DNA of 64,000 bases, from the NCBI GenBank assembly GCA_039566865.1, contig CM076961.1:2177501-2241500 (forward strand). Reading direction: 5' to 3'. This DNA comes from Aurelia coerulea (lineage: Eukaryota; Cnidaria; Scyphozoa; Semaeostomeae; Ulmaridae). Made by a program: the position numbers and the translations under genes. Below are positions 9,901-20,900 of the stretch, piece by piece. The notes beneath the pieces were generated by a model. That model worked only from the letters and a program-made list of their open reading frames with translations. It did not search any database and was not told the origin of the DNA. Position 1 is the first letter of the stretch. Every line of letters begins with the position of its first letter.

Positions 9901-11889
9901 CCAGCGCAAAGACTGACAAGGAATCTGAGAAAGCTATGATATAGAAACATGTTTAATTCAAGAAACAAGAAGCTCAAAGGAACTAATAATGATAGTATTG
10001 TGCTAAAATTTATCATGGAAGGTCTAGTCTCCTAGGTTGATCTTCCGTTTCAATCTTTTCCATTGTCTGTTGTTTCCAATCGTGGGGCATTTCCAGGTGT
10101 CTGCAGGTACAGGGAATTCAACTTCATCCGTTTTTTATAGTCAATAAACAAGGTTCGCACAAACTCTTCAGAGAGTGAGCATGCTGAGCATAAGTTACGA
10201 AATTTTTCGTTGTGCAATGATGACGTCATATAAAAATGACGTCATATGGTCAAATTACCATATAGATTCGGTAAATTTTGATATTTTCTCGGTTAATAAC
10301 ATTAATCTTATGCGATAGACGCCTCTACAGTAAAGTAAGTGCATACACGGCGTCACATACATTTGCTTTTTAAGAAAGGATTGAAAATTAAAAAACCGCG
10401 CGTTGGGCCTAAGTACCCAACGGTAATTGACGCGTTTCGCGCAAGATCATTACAAACTTCCCGTTTACCATCGATTTTCGTTATACCAATGTATAGAGCT
10501 ATCCAAAAATCATAGTCCCAATTTCTCCGCCGAAAAGTGGTACCTAGCGCCAGTACAGCCTGGTCTACTGGTATAATTTTCTCAACCATATATGTGCTGA
10601 AATTGAAGAAGCCTGATCGATTGCAAGTTTAACTCGTATATGGCCTAAAATTGGATGCGTGAACAAGAAGTGCCTCGATCTTTCTATTGGCTGAGCACAG
10701 AGAATGAAGTATGAAAACTCTTGGTTTTAGTTCTTGTTAGAAAGTATAACGTTTCTTTAGATTTTAAAGTTTTATATCGACAAGCTTAGCAAAACTATGA
10801 TGATGATAATTTCTCCTGAAGAGCTACAACGATGTCTTGATTTCTTGTTTCGATTCTTTCATCGCAGCTTTCAGCAAATGTAGGAATTCTTCATTCAAGT
10901 CATGATACCGCCGTTATTTTTCGATTTTTGCAATCTTCAACTCTTGATCTTTGACTTTTGTGAATATCATTTTGCTGAATTTAAATTGAAAACCCCTGAA
11001 AAATCAACTTTTTAGCAGCGCAGTTTGAAAAAGGAAACATCGCACCGCGCGGGGATGCAGAGCATTACTTGCCATATTACTCGCATTCGCCAAGCTATAT
11101 TACATGGCCAATTACATTTGAGCGGATGCCATATTACACACTACATTACTTGTCCTGTCGCTCGCATCCGCCATGCCATATTACATGGCCAATTACATTG
11201 AAGGAAATGCGATATTACACACAATATTACTTGACATATTACTCGCATCCGCCAGGCTATATTACACTTCAAGCCGGTGCGATATTACACACTGCATTAC
11301 TGCACATATTACTCACATTCGCCAGGCCATATTACAAGTTACCTTACACTACTGTCTCCATTACACCGCATACTATATTTCAAGTCATGTTATACACTCC
11401 GTCCAATGTGGAATCGATATTACACACAACAAAAATTACACCAGGACATCATATTATTCGAAATATTGCACGTCATATTTCGCGTTATGTTACTCAGGCG
11501 TTCTACCTGTGGCACACATAACATAAATAATCATCCATGATGCAAGCTATATTTTATAATTTTGTTTCTTTTTTTTGGATGGATGGTAAGGGTTTAAGCA
11601 CATTAGGCCTACGAACCTTAACCGTCTGGAAAATACCGCCGATACCATAAATATAGCTTGATCTAGACCTCTTTTTAGGGCCTTTCTCGATCCATACCTT
11701 GCCCACAATCGTCTCGAGTTGAGCCGCCAATTTTTCATTCTTCGCAGTTTCCTTTGCCTTCTGTTCACTCAGGCCTATTCCTTGGAATATCTTCAATCTG
11801 CTCTCCATATTTAGACAAGATTGCTGCACTCTACGGCCTGATATCCTTCCTGCAAATCCAACCAGTCCTGGTCTGAATAAAGTGATCAT
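773..11889 (-). CDS. QARS1: Glutaminyl-tRNA synthetase, cytosolic type, first two coding exons (3' part off the left edge)
   Basis: Charges tRNA-Gln with glutamine. Exon 1 runs from the internal ATG at 11808 down to 11698 (37 codons, phase 0) and ends at a GTATGG donor. It encodes GLSEQKAKETAKNEKLAAQL, matching the start of animal QARS1 (GLSEQKARETLKN). Exon 2 is 920 to 773 (148 nt), between a TTCTAG acceptor and a GTAGGA donor. It encodes the block around KIEKPTGVLLYTLAS, matching human TIDKATGILLYGLAS, and continues in frame through an RTNLLIKYI stretch. Together they cover the start of the QARS-specific N-terminal domain; the catalytic core is outside the window. An in-frame upstream ATG at 11889, preceded by an in-frame TAA 15 nt upstream, would add 27 residues rich in Arg and hydrophobics. 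Intron 1 is about 10.8 kb and almost wholly transposon. Identity is strong from the two phase-compatible exons; which ATG is used is unknown. Confidence 0.85.
1026..1190 (-). repeat. tRNA-derived SINE, copy 1
   Basis: Read on the minus strand it carries an A-box-like GGCGCGCGCAGTGGTGTAAT and a degenerate B-box region near GGGGTCGATAC, then a tail with GGTCACGGACTCAATTAGG. It is homologous along its length to 33572-33735, where the boxes are better preserved. It lies in QARS1 intron 1. Confidence 0.65.
1375..1506. repeat. Short tandem duplication (about 65-bp unit)
   Basis: Two adjacent units share GTTTGTAAGTTCTTCCATG/GTCTGTAAGTACTTCTATG and the block GTAAAATAGAGCCAAAATC followed by ATTC. Confidence 0.7.
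1655..2120. repeat. Left subterminal array, three tandem units of about 140-170 bp
   Basis: Units begin near 1678, 1850 and 1989, each with an AATATTACATC-ATTTCATCAG type start. Units 2 and 3 share CATGTCAGGAAGGAAGCGC and TTGTAATATGA. The short motif TGTAAT(A/G) recurs many times. Possible transposase-binding sites (inference). Confidence 0.75.
2212..6168. mobile_element. Outer copy of a 2-kb inverted-terminal element, split by insertion of its own twin
   Basis: The left end CAGTCTTCGTC (2212) and right end GACGAAGACTG (6158-6168) are inverted repeats, followed inward by several ATGCGTGCGA-type subterminal motifs. The left part is 2212-2715 and the right part about 4690-6168; between them sits a second copy (2716-4688). 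The repeated parts are almost identical, for example one T/C difference near 4490 against 5969. ORFs of 85-145 codons in it match no transposase I know. Flanks at 2204-2211 and 6169-6176 do not form a clean duplication. Confidence 0.8.
2716..4688. mobile_element. Inner, intact copy of the same element inserted into its twin
   Basis: 1973 bp, from CAGTCTTCGTC to GACGAAGACTG. It is flanked by GAATTCCT on the left (2708-2715) and GAAATTCCT on the right (4689-4697). This looks like a 7-8 bp target-site duplication of a sequence present once, uninterrupted, inside the inner copy near 3212-3219. The terminal CAG and 8-bp-like duplication are reminiscent of hAT elements (inference). Confidence 0.8.
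6173..6543. repeat. Left arm of a 4.4-kb inverted-repeat element
   Basis: Starts TAGACCAGGCTGTACTGGCG and is an inverted copy of 10190-10566. Shared blocks include GGTACCACTTTTCGGCGGAG, the CCCAACG/CGTTGGG hairpin, and the GACGTCAT-rich inner end. Confidence 0.85.
6544..8520. other. Interior of the inverted-repeat element, no recognisable gene
   Basis: Only short overlapping ORFs (up to about 110 codons), with stops in every frame. The stretch around 7300-7380 reads as a broken coding-like segment (…VVLSPGGIALGDH…) before a stop. It could be a decayed captured gene or transposase; I cannot assign it. Confidence 0.4.
8539..8789 (-). repeat. T-depleted 250-bp block with inverted ends, downstream of a LINE 3' end
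   Basis: The plus strand is very poor in T and rich in A and C; on the LINE sense (minus) strand it is G/T-rich. The ends GGACAAGTCCGGAG and CCCCGGACCTGTCC are imperfect inverted repeats. It lies between the LINE coding remnant (ends 8858) and a conserved-looking tail (CTTCTAAGTCTTTTTCATATG, minus strand) also seen near 1603-1626. Confidence 0.55.
8858..9265 (-). pseudogene. Non-LTR retrotransposon reverse transcriptase, C-terminal fragment
   Basis: 135 codons of the region after the reverse transcriptase core: LMLYADVIWGS, then LQRLQDRAVSMIESS, FDRAVMAYKIMNRLCPENL and FSYSALKVWNDIPISIREL. This order (YADVIWG, LQxLQxRA, YKIMNxLxPxNL, WNxIPxxIR) is typical of animal LINE ORF2 C-termini. It is 5'-truncated just beyond 9265. 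An AATAAA-like signal (minus strand near 8830) follows the stop. Confidence 0.8.
10190..10566. repeat. Right arm of the 4.4-kb inverted-repeat element
   Basis: Reverse-complement partner of 6173-6543, diverged by scattered substitutions. The outer end reads CCAGCCTGGTCTA-type sequence at 10566. The arms bracket about 3.6 kb of non-coding or decayed sequence plus a LINE remnant. Confidence 0.85.
11060..11470. repeat. Right subterminal array of ATATTACA motifs
   Basis: Irregular repeats of about 70-100 bp, with CATATTACTCGCAT(T/C)CGCCA followed by ATATTACATGGCC or a variant near 11075, 11155, 11235 and 11305. The core is the reverse complement of the left-array motif. The overlapping open frames here come from the periodicity, not from a gene. 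Confidence 0.75.
11698..11889 (-). CDS. QARS1: QARS1 exon 1, with two candidate in-frame starts
   Basis: The long start (11889) gives a 27-residue leader containing RPGLVGFAGRISGRR, with no acidic residue, before the conserved start MESRLKIF at 11808. The leader looks like a mitochondrial presequence. An in-frame stop lies just upstream of the long start, so nothing longer is possible without another exon. The donor after ...IVGK reads GTATGG on the minus strand. Confidence 0.8.
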
Positions 11890-12904
11890 GAGTCGGGCCT
11901 TTTAGGCCATTTCACATTTTCACCTCTCTTGCATCAGATTTGAAGCAAAACGAGGTTTAGGTGATTAATCAACAATTATCACAATCACTGAATCAGATAA
12001 ACCAATCACAATTCAACCATTCAACCAATCAACACTCAGATAGAAACAGCTTTTGATGTTTCAAATTGGTTCAAATTTCAAGGCATGTGACACAAGTTTT
12101 GAATGGTCCTAGCCATGGAAAACTGAAGAGGAAAAGTAGCCTCACTACATAAGGACCCTCAACTTACGCTCATCTAATTGAAGTGAATTAATGTTGTTGT
12201 TGTCGCTCCAGTCAAGGGCCTTATGGACTAACTCTTCTCAAAACGGCAAAAAAATTCTCGCCAGGAACAAATTTGTTCCTGGACCAATCAGGATGCAAGA
12301 CTTGAAATAACTTGATGGGATTGGCTGATTCTTCTTCAATTCAAGCTTCCCGCCAAAGGCAAACAAAAGCGTTCGAACAACGCGTTCGACTGAACTGCTG
12401 CAACGATCAAAATCTCAAAGTAACGAGCGAATTTACGAGATCTTTTGCGTCCCCAAACAACCAAAATATCACCTATGGGTAGGATTTTTTTGCTTTAATA
12501 GCTTGAAGAAACATTCATCTAAGTACTGATAGCTTGTTTTGCAGTGTAGCACTTCAGGAAAACCACTTTTTGCGGCGATTTAGGGTCGATGGTTTTGAGA
12601 AAAAATAGCAGGTGATTTAGGCCATGTCCGTTTCTGGAAGCGTAAGTCCATGAGTCGTAGTTATAGCGTCCATCAAGGAAAAGTTCTGTCCGTCCATGCC
12701 TTGGTATTAAAACATCTTTGCAAAGTTTTCTCATTTCTGGCTGTCAATCATTCAGTTTTCTAGTCCTTTGTTCCGAGTGAAGTTCCGAGCACGTTTCGAG
12801 ACCGTTTTCCAATAATTCATTTCAGTCTATTTTAGGACAAGACAATCATTTTCGTAAAGTCTTTTAATAAATAGATATTTATCATACCCCAGCAAAGGTA
12901 TGTG
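11890..12904. other. Intergenic region upstream of QARS1
   Basis: The QARS1 promoter must lie here. No core promoter motif is convincing. There are short runs of related CAATCA-type sequence near 11970-12040 and no coding similarity. Confidence 0.4.
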
Positions 12905-14131
12905 AATTCAGCCAAAACATCATTTTGCCAAGTTTAATGGAAAAGCTTGAGGCTGTCCAGTATTCTGCTGCTCTAGCTGTAACAGGAACATGGAGGGGAA
13001 CATCGCGTGAAAAACTCTATGCAGAGCTTGGTTGGGAGTCACTAAGTTCCCGTAGGTGGAGTAGACGCATGACTTTGTTCTACAAGATAATGAATAATCT
13101 CACTCCCTTGTATACAAAGGAGCCGATTCCACCACCTCATCAGTCGCAATACTCTCTTCGCAATCAGGATGTTATTGGGCGATTAAGGGCAAGAACAGAA
13201 AAATATCAATCTAGTTTCTATCCTAACTGCATAACTGAATGGAATAAACTCGATCCTGAGATTAGGATTACACCGTCCATTGCTGCCTTAAGTCAAAGCT
13301 TTTATCAATAATTCGTCCCCCTGCAAAACCTGTCTTTGGGATTCATGACCCATTAGGTTTATCGTATCTTTCCCAAATAAGAGTCGGTCTCAGTAAATTA
13401 AATTTTCACAAATTTAAGCACAACTTTAAGGACACCATAAACCCAATGTGCCCTACAAATGACGGTATTGAGGATACGGAGCACTTTTTGCTGCTTTGTC
13501 CTTCATTTAGCATCCAACGACGAGATCTTCTCGCTGGCCTTTCAGTAGTATTACAACCATTTGTTCAAATCAACACCCTCTCGAACAACGTTCTGGTACA
13601 ACTTTTATTGTATGGTGATAAAGACCTTTCTAGTGACGTAAATAAACATGTTCTCGAACTGACTCTAAATTTCATTCACCAAACTGGTCTGTTTGACTAA
13701 GGAAATTCTAAACCTTTGTTTTACACTTAATAATCACCACTCCCCTTACCTCTATTTCTTTTGCTTGTAAGTTTGTTTCTCATTGGATGTTAGGCTCATT
13801 GGGCACAAATCCATCCAAATCTGATATCGAATCTCCAATTTCACCCATTTTGTAAAAAGACCTGCTTGCCCAAAGTTAGCCCGACATGCAAAGTGAAACG
13901 AACCTTAGTAATTATCAGTAAAAATCGTTTATGTGTATTTTTCGTAGCCGTATATTTAATTCTAGTTTAGTTACATGTTCTCTATGTTAATGGCTGCGGA
14001 GTTGTCACGGTCTCTTGCACTCCGTGGTATCGTCCTCGTAGTTTAGTAAAGTAGCTTGTACGTAGTGTCTTAAGTAGTTCGTTCTTGAAAATTTTATATT
14101 GAATATAAAAAAAAAAAAAAAAAAAAAAAAA
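12905..14131 (+). mobile_element. 5'-truncated non-LTR retrotransposon with poly(A) tail
   Basis: Contains the coding remnant at 12925-13700, about 400 bp of 3' UTR and a run of about 25 A at 14107-14131. The 5' boundary is approximate. It sits between the divergent QARS1 and IQSEC genes. Confidence 0.75.
12925..13700 (+). pseudogene. LINE ORF2 C-terminal region, frameshifted
   Basis: The first segment (12925-13311) carries MEKLEAVQYSAALAVTGTWR and KLYAELGWESLSSRRW, then a YKIMNNLTPLY block and TEWNKLDPEIR. It runs into a stop, while the next frame continues at once with IIRPPAKPVFGIHDPLGL and on to CPTNDGIEDTEHFLLLCPSF, ending at 13700. A single-base frameshift near 13305 separates the two. 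The C-x(8)-TEH-x(4)-C signature is the zinc-finger-like end found in many LINEs. It is dead as it stands. Confidence 0.85.
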
Positions 14132-14629
14132 TAGATAGCGAATTTTGCCTTCCAAAAAAGCAAAAGGAATAAAATTCGTACACACAACTTTTTAGAATTT
14201 TGGAATAGCCTAAAGTCAAAGTTTGAGAGTTTATCGTTGCTTTGGGATGCAAGCAATTCAGAAAAGTTTTTCCTCGTTCAGTTGCTTGTAAAAATTGTCC
14301 AGAAAAGGTCAGAAAAAGCTTTTGTTGCTAAGAGAAACCTTTGAGGGATGGCGAAATTCCATGGCCACGTGATTAATTTGGTGGCCTACGATGTAAATTG
14401 AAGCGGTGGATCATTTATTAACCAATCAGAATTCTCAAAAGTAATGACGTTTTCATTTCAAGACGTAACATAGAAGAAGGACAATATGGCGTTTGAAAGG
14501 GTAGCTGCGAATGCGATTAAGGACATTGGAAATGCAACTAAAAACATCAACAGAGTAATGTAAATCATTAATAAAGCAGAACGAATATTCAGAGCATAAT
14601 CCTCGGTAAATATATGAAGAGTCTGGAAA
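14132..14629. other. Region immediately upstream of IQSEC (promoter/5' UTR)
   Basis: No recognisable motif. An in-frame TGA at 14615-14617 limits the IQSEC reading frame. Confidence 0.4.
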
Positions 14630-14901
14630 ATGTCACGCTCAAACTCGGCAAGCTCAGACAGGAAGGAGCTCAGCACAACCCAGGAGGGGCTAAGGCTCAT
14701 GCAAGCGCTACAAACTGTTTTGGTTCAGCAGAACGAGCAACTTGAAGCGTTGAAAACTCGAGTTCACGGTCTGGAAAGTGAAAGGGATGAGTTGAAACGA
14801 CGACTAGAAATAGAGACTAATCGAAACAGTGCCAAGCCGACGGATGATAAGCAGTGTCAGACGAATCCAGAGGAATTTGATGCTGCAAATAGTTTGGACT
14901 C
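14630..14901 (+). CDS. IQSEC: IQSEC exon 1: coiled-coil N-terminus
   Basis: Starts MSRSNSASSDRKELSTTQEG. A heptad-like stretch, LMQALQTVLVQQNEQLEALK and on through GLESERDELKRRLE, predicts a coiled coil for oligomerisation, as in other IQSEC proteins. It ends in phase 2 at a GTAAGT donor. Confidence 0.85.
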
Positions 14902-17900
14902 GTAAGTTCAGGATCGATTTTTGGAGTGGCCTAAAATTTTGATGAATTATTATTGGCATTGCTCGAATTCAAGTTTAACTTCCAGGGAATCGATGCAATT
15001 ACAAGGTTTGCGAATATTGTGAATCAGGAAGTATTTCATGGCCTAGCTTGAAGGCGGCTTGGGAAGAAACTATCAATATATTAGCTTCCTTGTCGTTCAA
15101 TTTTCTGTTTTGCTTGGCTTGGGTACATTTTGTTGTGTTGGACCAAGGCGGAGGGTAGGGCCGTCTTATTGGAAAGATTTTTGATAGGCCAGTTGTTCAA
15201 GACAAGTGTATTTACACTTTACCGAGATTTTACGTGATGTCGATCAGGAAAATAATTCGGGAACAATGTAGATCACATTTTTACCCTTCAACACAGATTA
15301 CAAACAGAAATAAAATGTGTTCATTGTTTTGTGAAAACCCCAAAACTAATGTTGTGAATGGTCCTGAAAGGCTTAACCGAATTAATTTGATTAAACTTGG
15401 ACTGTTGGACAGGCATGTTAATCTCCCTTATTCTTATGATTTAAAGCAAAGAATGTCACACAACCCTTCCCCCCAACATTTTATATTTTGCTTCTGTTTT
15501 TCCATTTTTCATAAAAAGGCAATTTTGTATTAACTGTGTTGACTGTATCAATTTTGGATCAACATCAGTTATGTCGTAAGTGCCCAGTGAGAGGAATGTT
15601 TACTGGGAAGATTTACCTCCTGCCAAGGGACAGAATTTATTTCATTTTTTTACAGGAGAATCACCAGGAAGGATGTGCCAGAGAACTTAAAACTGTTCAG
15701 CGGAGACATGATATTGAGTTTTGAGTGGCAATTGACTATACTGCTAAAGATGGTGGCTAGGTGAAGCATTCCAATGAGCCTTATACCAAACTACGCTCCC
15801 TGCTCCTTGATTATTCCACATGGAATTGAGGGTGAAAACAATGGTCTTAAGTTGTTAACTAAAGTTGTGCAGGGAAGATTTTTCCTGCGCATAGCGGTTG
15901 ACACCTAGGGGGGCAAGGGGTGCGATGGCCCCCAATGTTGGCTAGAACAAAGATTTTTTGTTCAAAAACAATAGAAACAAACAATGCTTTTTAACTGAAA
16001 CAATTAAGCTTCAAGCTTCTCCCCCCCCCCCAATATTTGGCAAAGTATCCGCCACTGGCGCATAGCAAGAAGTGCAATTTGGCTAACACTCTTCCTTTTT
16101 GCCAAAGTTCCCCACATTTGCAAAGCCACAGTCATGGACATTGAATTGAAAAATTCATTTTTTCCTGTTGAATGTTTTGACATGTTGAATTGAATATTTT
16201 GACCTGTTAAGCATCCTTCCCTCCTCAATCAATGTTGGAAACTCTGAGAAACTTCCTTAACACACAACCAAGGGAGAGGCGGATCTTTGATTTTCAGATC
16301 TTAAATTTTGAATTTTTTCCAATTTATTGTGTTTCATGATTGCATTGAGCCAGTTCTCACTTGCTTTGGAGATCAACAAATTAGTTATGAGTCATTCCAT
16401 TGTGTACATTCCACAGACAACATCAATAGGTTTAAACAGAGGATCAAAGAAAAGTTTTTCCAGAATATACAGAGAGGATAGAATGATGACATATATGTGT
16501 ACTACTGACACCCCATATAGGCTCTCTTGCACTCATGATTCGGATTTAATGTAGTCTTCATTTAATGTAGTCTTTGTATTGTTAAAAATGTAGTTTTAGT
16601 AGTGTATTCCTATTTAATTGTATTGTAATTGTTTAGAATTGTATGTAGGATAGATTGATAATCAAATGAAACTGAATTTCATAAGTCAGCACTTTAATAT
16701 TTATAATTTCATTTATATTTAATTTATTTTTCTTTTTGTATGACAATTTTACATTTTCCGTAAGAAACCACCTCTGAGGGAACCATTTTGGAAATAAGGT
16801 CAATTTGACATTTTAATGCTATCCCTGCCACTGCAATTAGGGGTGTTTTCGTATGTATTTATTTAATTTGTATTAAAGTGTTTGGATACATAAGCTTTTT
16901 TGAAATAATGAATTGAAATCAAATGATAAATTGAGTCCAAGGAAGGTAGTATCAAGTGTTGCCTGATTTCAGGATCTGTTGCAGGGAGCCAGGAGGCTCA
17001 CAGTTATAAATTTTTGTGCATGGGATGCAGTTTCTGCTCTGTCTCATCTGACAGGAAAATTGTAAATGAAAAACTTTCACTACACTTTACCACTCTTATT
17101 TATTTGATATCTTACTTTTATGACTATCCTTTCCTTCAAACAGAAAATTTGGAGACATAGTTGATGGTAAAGAAACAAGTACAGTTAACTCAGCGGAAAC
17201 AGAAACCCAAGAAATTGAAATAACAATCCTCAATGACAAATTCCCAGAGGACTGCCCTGATGGCTTAGTTGAAGCACAGAAAGCAAGAACTAGATCATTT
17301 GACTCACAAAAGAAGCAAAATAGCAGAGAAGTCATGTTGAAACCAATCCCAGAGGGAAAAGGGGTTGTGTCTACCCCACACTCAAAGGGTGCCAGGAGGG
17401 GAGGAACTCATATCAAAAGGCAAAACAGTAAAGGGAGAGTTGACATGTATCAGTTATCGCCAGACTTGCAAGCTGTCACTGTTGATTTACTTGCCAATAA
17501 ATATGGCGGAAAAGAAAAGGCCAACAATGCAGCTAGAGTAATACAGGAATATTACCGCCATTGGGTGCTTAGCAAAAGTTTTAGAAGGATGAGGGCGTAC
17601 TCTGAAAAACGCAAGAAATCAATCACAAGATACCCAGAGAAGTTATTGGATGCTGAAAGGAATAAAAATCATTGGCGTGGTCCCGGTCACAAGATAGAAC
17701 AGCCGGTGCTGATTGTTGATATGGATGCTAACGATAGTAATAATGATACTTCATACATGCAGATGAAAGATGAAAAGGAAGACAGAGAAGCCGAGGTTGA
17801 AAGAAATGAAAGGAGTACTTCTTTTCTCAGGACTATGAGTAGGGGGAAAATAGTTGAAGACGAAAGGGGGGCTGCCAATGGCGATGCAACAAAGAAAATT

Positions 17901-20900
17901 GTTTTGCCATCTGATTCGGTATTTTATTGTGGAAGCCCGGATGGTAAAGTCGAAAAAGAAACATTGCAGGGGTCTTCAATTTTTGATAAAAGTGTTGATG
18001 GAACTAAGGAAAGTATTGTTTCAGACGAGAAACACAGCCATGAAGAAGGGGATACTTCTTCGCAATGCAAGAAGTTTGGGAGATGTGAAAGCACCGATAG
18101 CTATGAAATAATTGATGGTATGTTTTTTACATTATTACCTGACTGACGTTTCAAACACAAGACAATACAAGAATCCCACCAATCCCTCATCCAATCCGAT
18201 CAATCCACCCAAGGATCCGATCAATCTATCAAATCCAGTAGGAGTTGAGGCTGTGTGCAGGCTAGCCTTTCTCATTTTAGCATGGTTTTCCTGCCTACAA
18301 ATTCTTGTTTAAAAAATTTACAGTGTTTCATTTGGGTCAAGATTTCTTATCATAATGTAAAGAATTCTTCTCATGTTATTGAGCGCAAGGACAATACTGT
18401 AAGCTCCCTTCATCCTACCATTTTGCAATATTTTCTTGAAACATTTCCCATCCCTAGCCTGAGATCAGGCTCTCCAGAAAACAAAACAAAATTTAGCGAA
18501 ACGGCGGAGGAGCGGAGAGAAGGGGAAAAGGAAGGGGAAGAATAAACCTTTTTCCTTCCTTTCTCATTTTTTTTTCGGTGAGCCTGATCTCAGGCTACCC
18601 CATCCCATAGTTAAACAACTTGGATCCCAATACCGCTGCCTTTGGTTCCTGATAGTGAAAATACAGTTAGCGCAAACCTTGCAGTCAGTTCCCATTGAGT
18701 ATTCTCTATTGTTCTTTCGTACTATTGGAGTTTGCAAGTTTGTACAGAGTTTTTACAGGAAGCTTCAAACAAACTGTAGACTTGCCCCAAGTCTATTTCA
18801 TCAAAAAAATTTCATCAAAAAAAATTGAAGGGCAGACTTATTACAGTTGATGAAATAGACTTGGGGCAAGTCTGAACAAACTGTTGCAAACTGGTTTTGT
18901 ACAAATTTCAAACTCTTTACAAACAATTTGCAAACTCCTAAATCTGAAACAAACTAAAAAAAACTTTGCTGCAAACTAAATCCAAACCAAATGCAAACCC
19001 CATGTCTTTCTCAGTTCAGTTCATTCATTTTAAAATTCCACCACTACATACACAAATCCTTTAAAAATACAACAATTAACAAAAATTATAACAAGATTAT
19101 AAGAGACAACAAAAAGACTAAATGTTAAGTATTACAAAAAATAGGAAATTTGCATGGAGGGGAATTTCTTAAGGAGGAGCTCTCTCAGTAGGTAAACTAA
19201 TCGAGGAGAGAGCACCCCTTGTTTTAAAAACCTATTATGATATTATTTGATCAGAAGACTTTTTTAGATAGAGTGATTGAGACTGATTAATACACAAAAC
19301 ATTTTTTTTAAACATTTACTATCAGCAATCAGTTTGATGTGTTATTTCTTTTTCATTTAGCACAACAACTATTACAAGTGATTGGACGAGTAAATGATGA
19401 GCAATCAGCTGAAACTGGGTCATCATCGGTGTCATCAGATAATATCGATGAGATCGCAGACTCACATGAGCAATCGTCCTCTATTTTCTATGATGATGAT
19501 CATTACCCACCAACTGTTGACAAATCACGCAAATGGAGGCACAAGATTGGCATCAATCTCTTCAACAGGTTTGTTAAATTTCCAAAAAAACATTTTTCAA
19601 GAAGTTTACTGGAAGTACTGTAACATACAGTAGAGGAAGGCTTGTCTCATGCTACTGGGTGCGCCTGGGTGCGCTATGCATATGCATATTTGGCAGGCAA
19701 CAATAAATCGTACACTGGACCAATTTTGAAGATTTCTGTAATCTTTAGCAAAAAGTCTGAATTAAATTCTAGGTTTTTTCGCAAAGTTTTTTGTTTTCAG
19801 TTTTTAGAGCTAGACGCAAGTTTCTTAAAATTTTTGTTCTCCAAAACATTGTAAATGGTAAAAAAACGTTGAATAAAAATTGTATAAAGAATTGACATGA
19901 ATGGATAAAGAGAACACTTTTTTGTGATGATTTGGTATCTAGAAGTCAATTAATTAATCGATGCAATTAATCGATTTAATCGATACAATTAATCAATTTC
20001 TAAATCCCAAATCACCATGAACAAGTTTTCTCTTTTTCCGTTCATGTCGATCCTTTAAGAAATTTGATCAACGTTTTTTTATCGTTTTCAGTGTTTTCAA
20101 GAACGAACATTTTAAGAAACTTGCGTCTTGCTCTAAAAACTGAAAACAAAAAAATTTGCAAATAATCCTAGAATCTAATTCAGCCTTTTTGGTAAAAAAA
20201 TTAAGTCATGAATCTCCAAAATCGATTGAGTGTACGATTTATTGTGGCCTGTCTAACGTGCATAGTTCATTTTGGTGCACCCGGTATAACTGTAGATGAC
20301 TAAAGAAAGGAGATGAGGTACTGTAGTGACAAATGGGGGTGGAAAGAATTATTCAATTTCTTGGACCAAACAAGTCTTGGAAAAAACTTTCTGGTACAAA
20401 TACAGTAGGACAAAGAATCTTTATTCCTTGACAGGTCATGTTAAAAATAGGCTGGATGGATTCTAAATATTTGTTATTAATCTTTAGTCTCAATCGTGAG
20501 TCTCATCTGCAAGGTTTCTTTAACCTCGGCGGAGGAGAGTACTCAATCGTAAATAATACTTGGTGAATATTTTTGGTTTTTCGGCTGACTACTTCCCGAG
20601 TTATTAACATTGTTTTCAAATTTCATTAGTCTGGAGACAGCCTAAATTGATCAAACAACATGCATCCAGTTTTTTAAAGATTTAATTTGGAATGCAAAGA
20701 GATAATTTAGGATTTTCACACAAAATCACATCATTGATTCCTCTTTCTTTCTCACTGTTCTTTCTCTCGGGAGTCCTGTCTAGAACCATTAATGCTCCAT
20801 TAATTCTGGTCCACTACTTTTTCCACCCAACCAAAGAGAATTTTTGGCAGGAAAACCATGTTAATGTATGCAAGGCATGGACTGCATGCAACATGGTCAT

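Larger units (their letters stand above)
1627..11511. mobile_element. Composite DNA transposon (about 9.9 kb) with matching 25-bp terminal inverted repeats, filling QARS1 intron 1
   Basis: Left terminus 1627-1651 begins CACAGGTAGAAC; the reverse complement of 11487-11511 begins CACAGGTAGAAC too, and the two match at 23 of 25 positions by eye. Inside each terminus lies an array of TGTAATAT-type motifs (1655-2120 left; 11060-11470 right, mostly in the opposite orientation). Subterminal motif arrays of this kind are known for CACTA and KDZ-type transposons; the assignment is an inference. The interior is a nest: a self-inserted element pair (2212-6168), a pair of roughly 370-bp inverted arms (6173-6543 and 10190-10566), and a LINE remnant (8858-9265). 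No intact transposase is recognisable, so it is non-autonomous or decayed. No clean target-site duplication is visible. Confidence 0.65.

Noticed and set aside
11069..11540. Overlapping open frames on one strand in three registers
   Set aside because: They arise from the periodic ATATTACA array and encode Y/T/H/I-rich repetitive peptides; no protein-like conservation.
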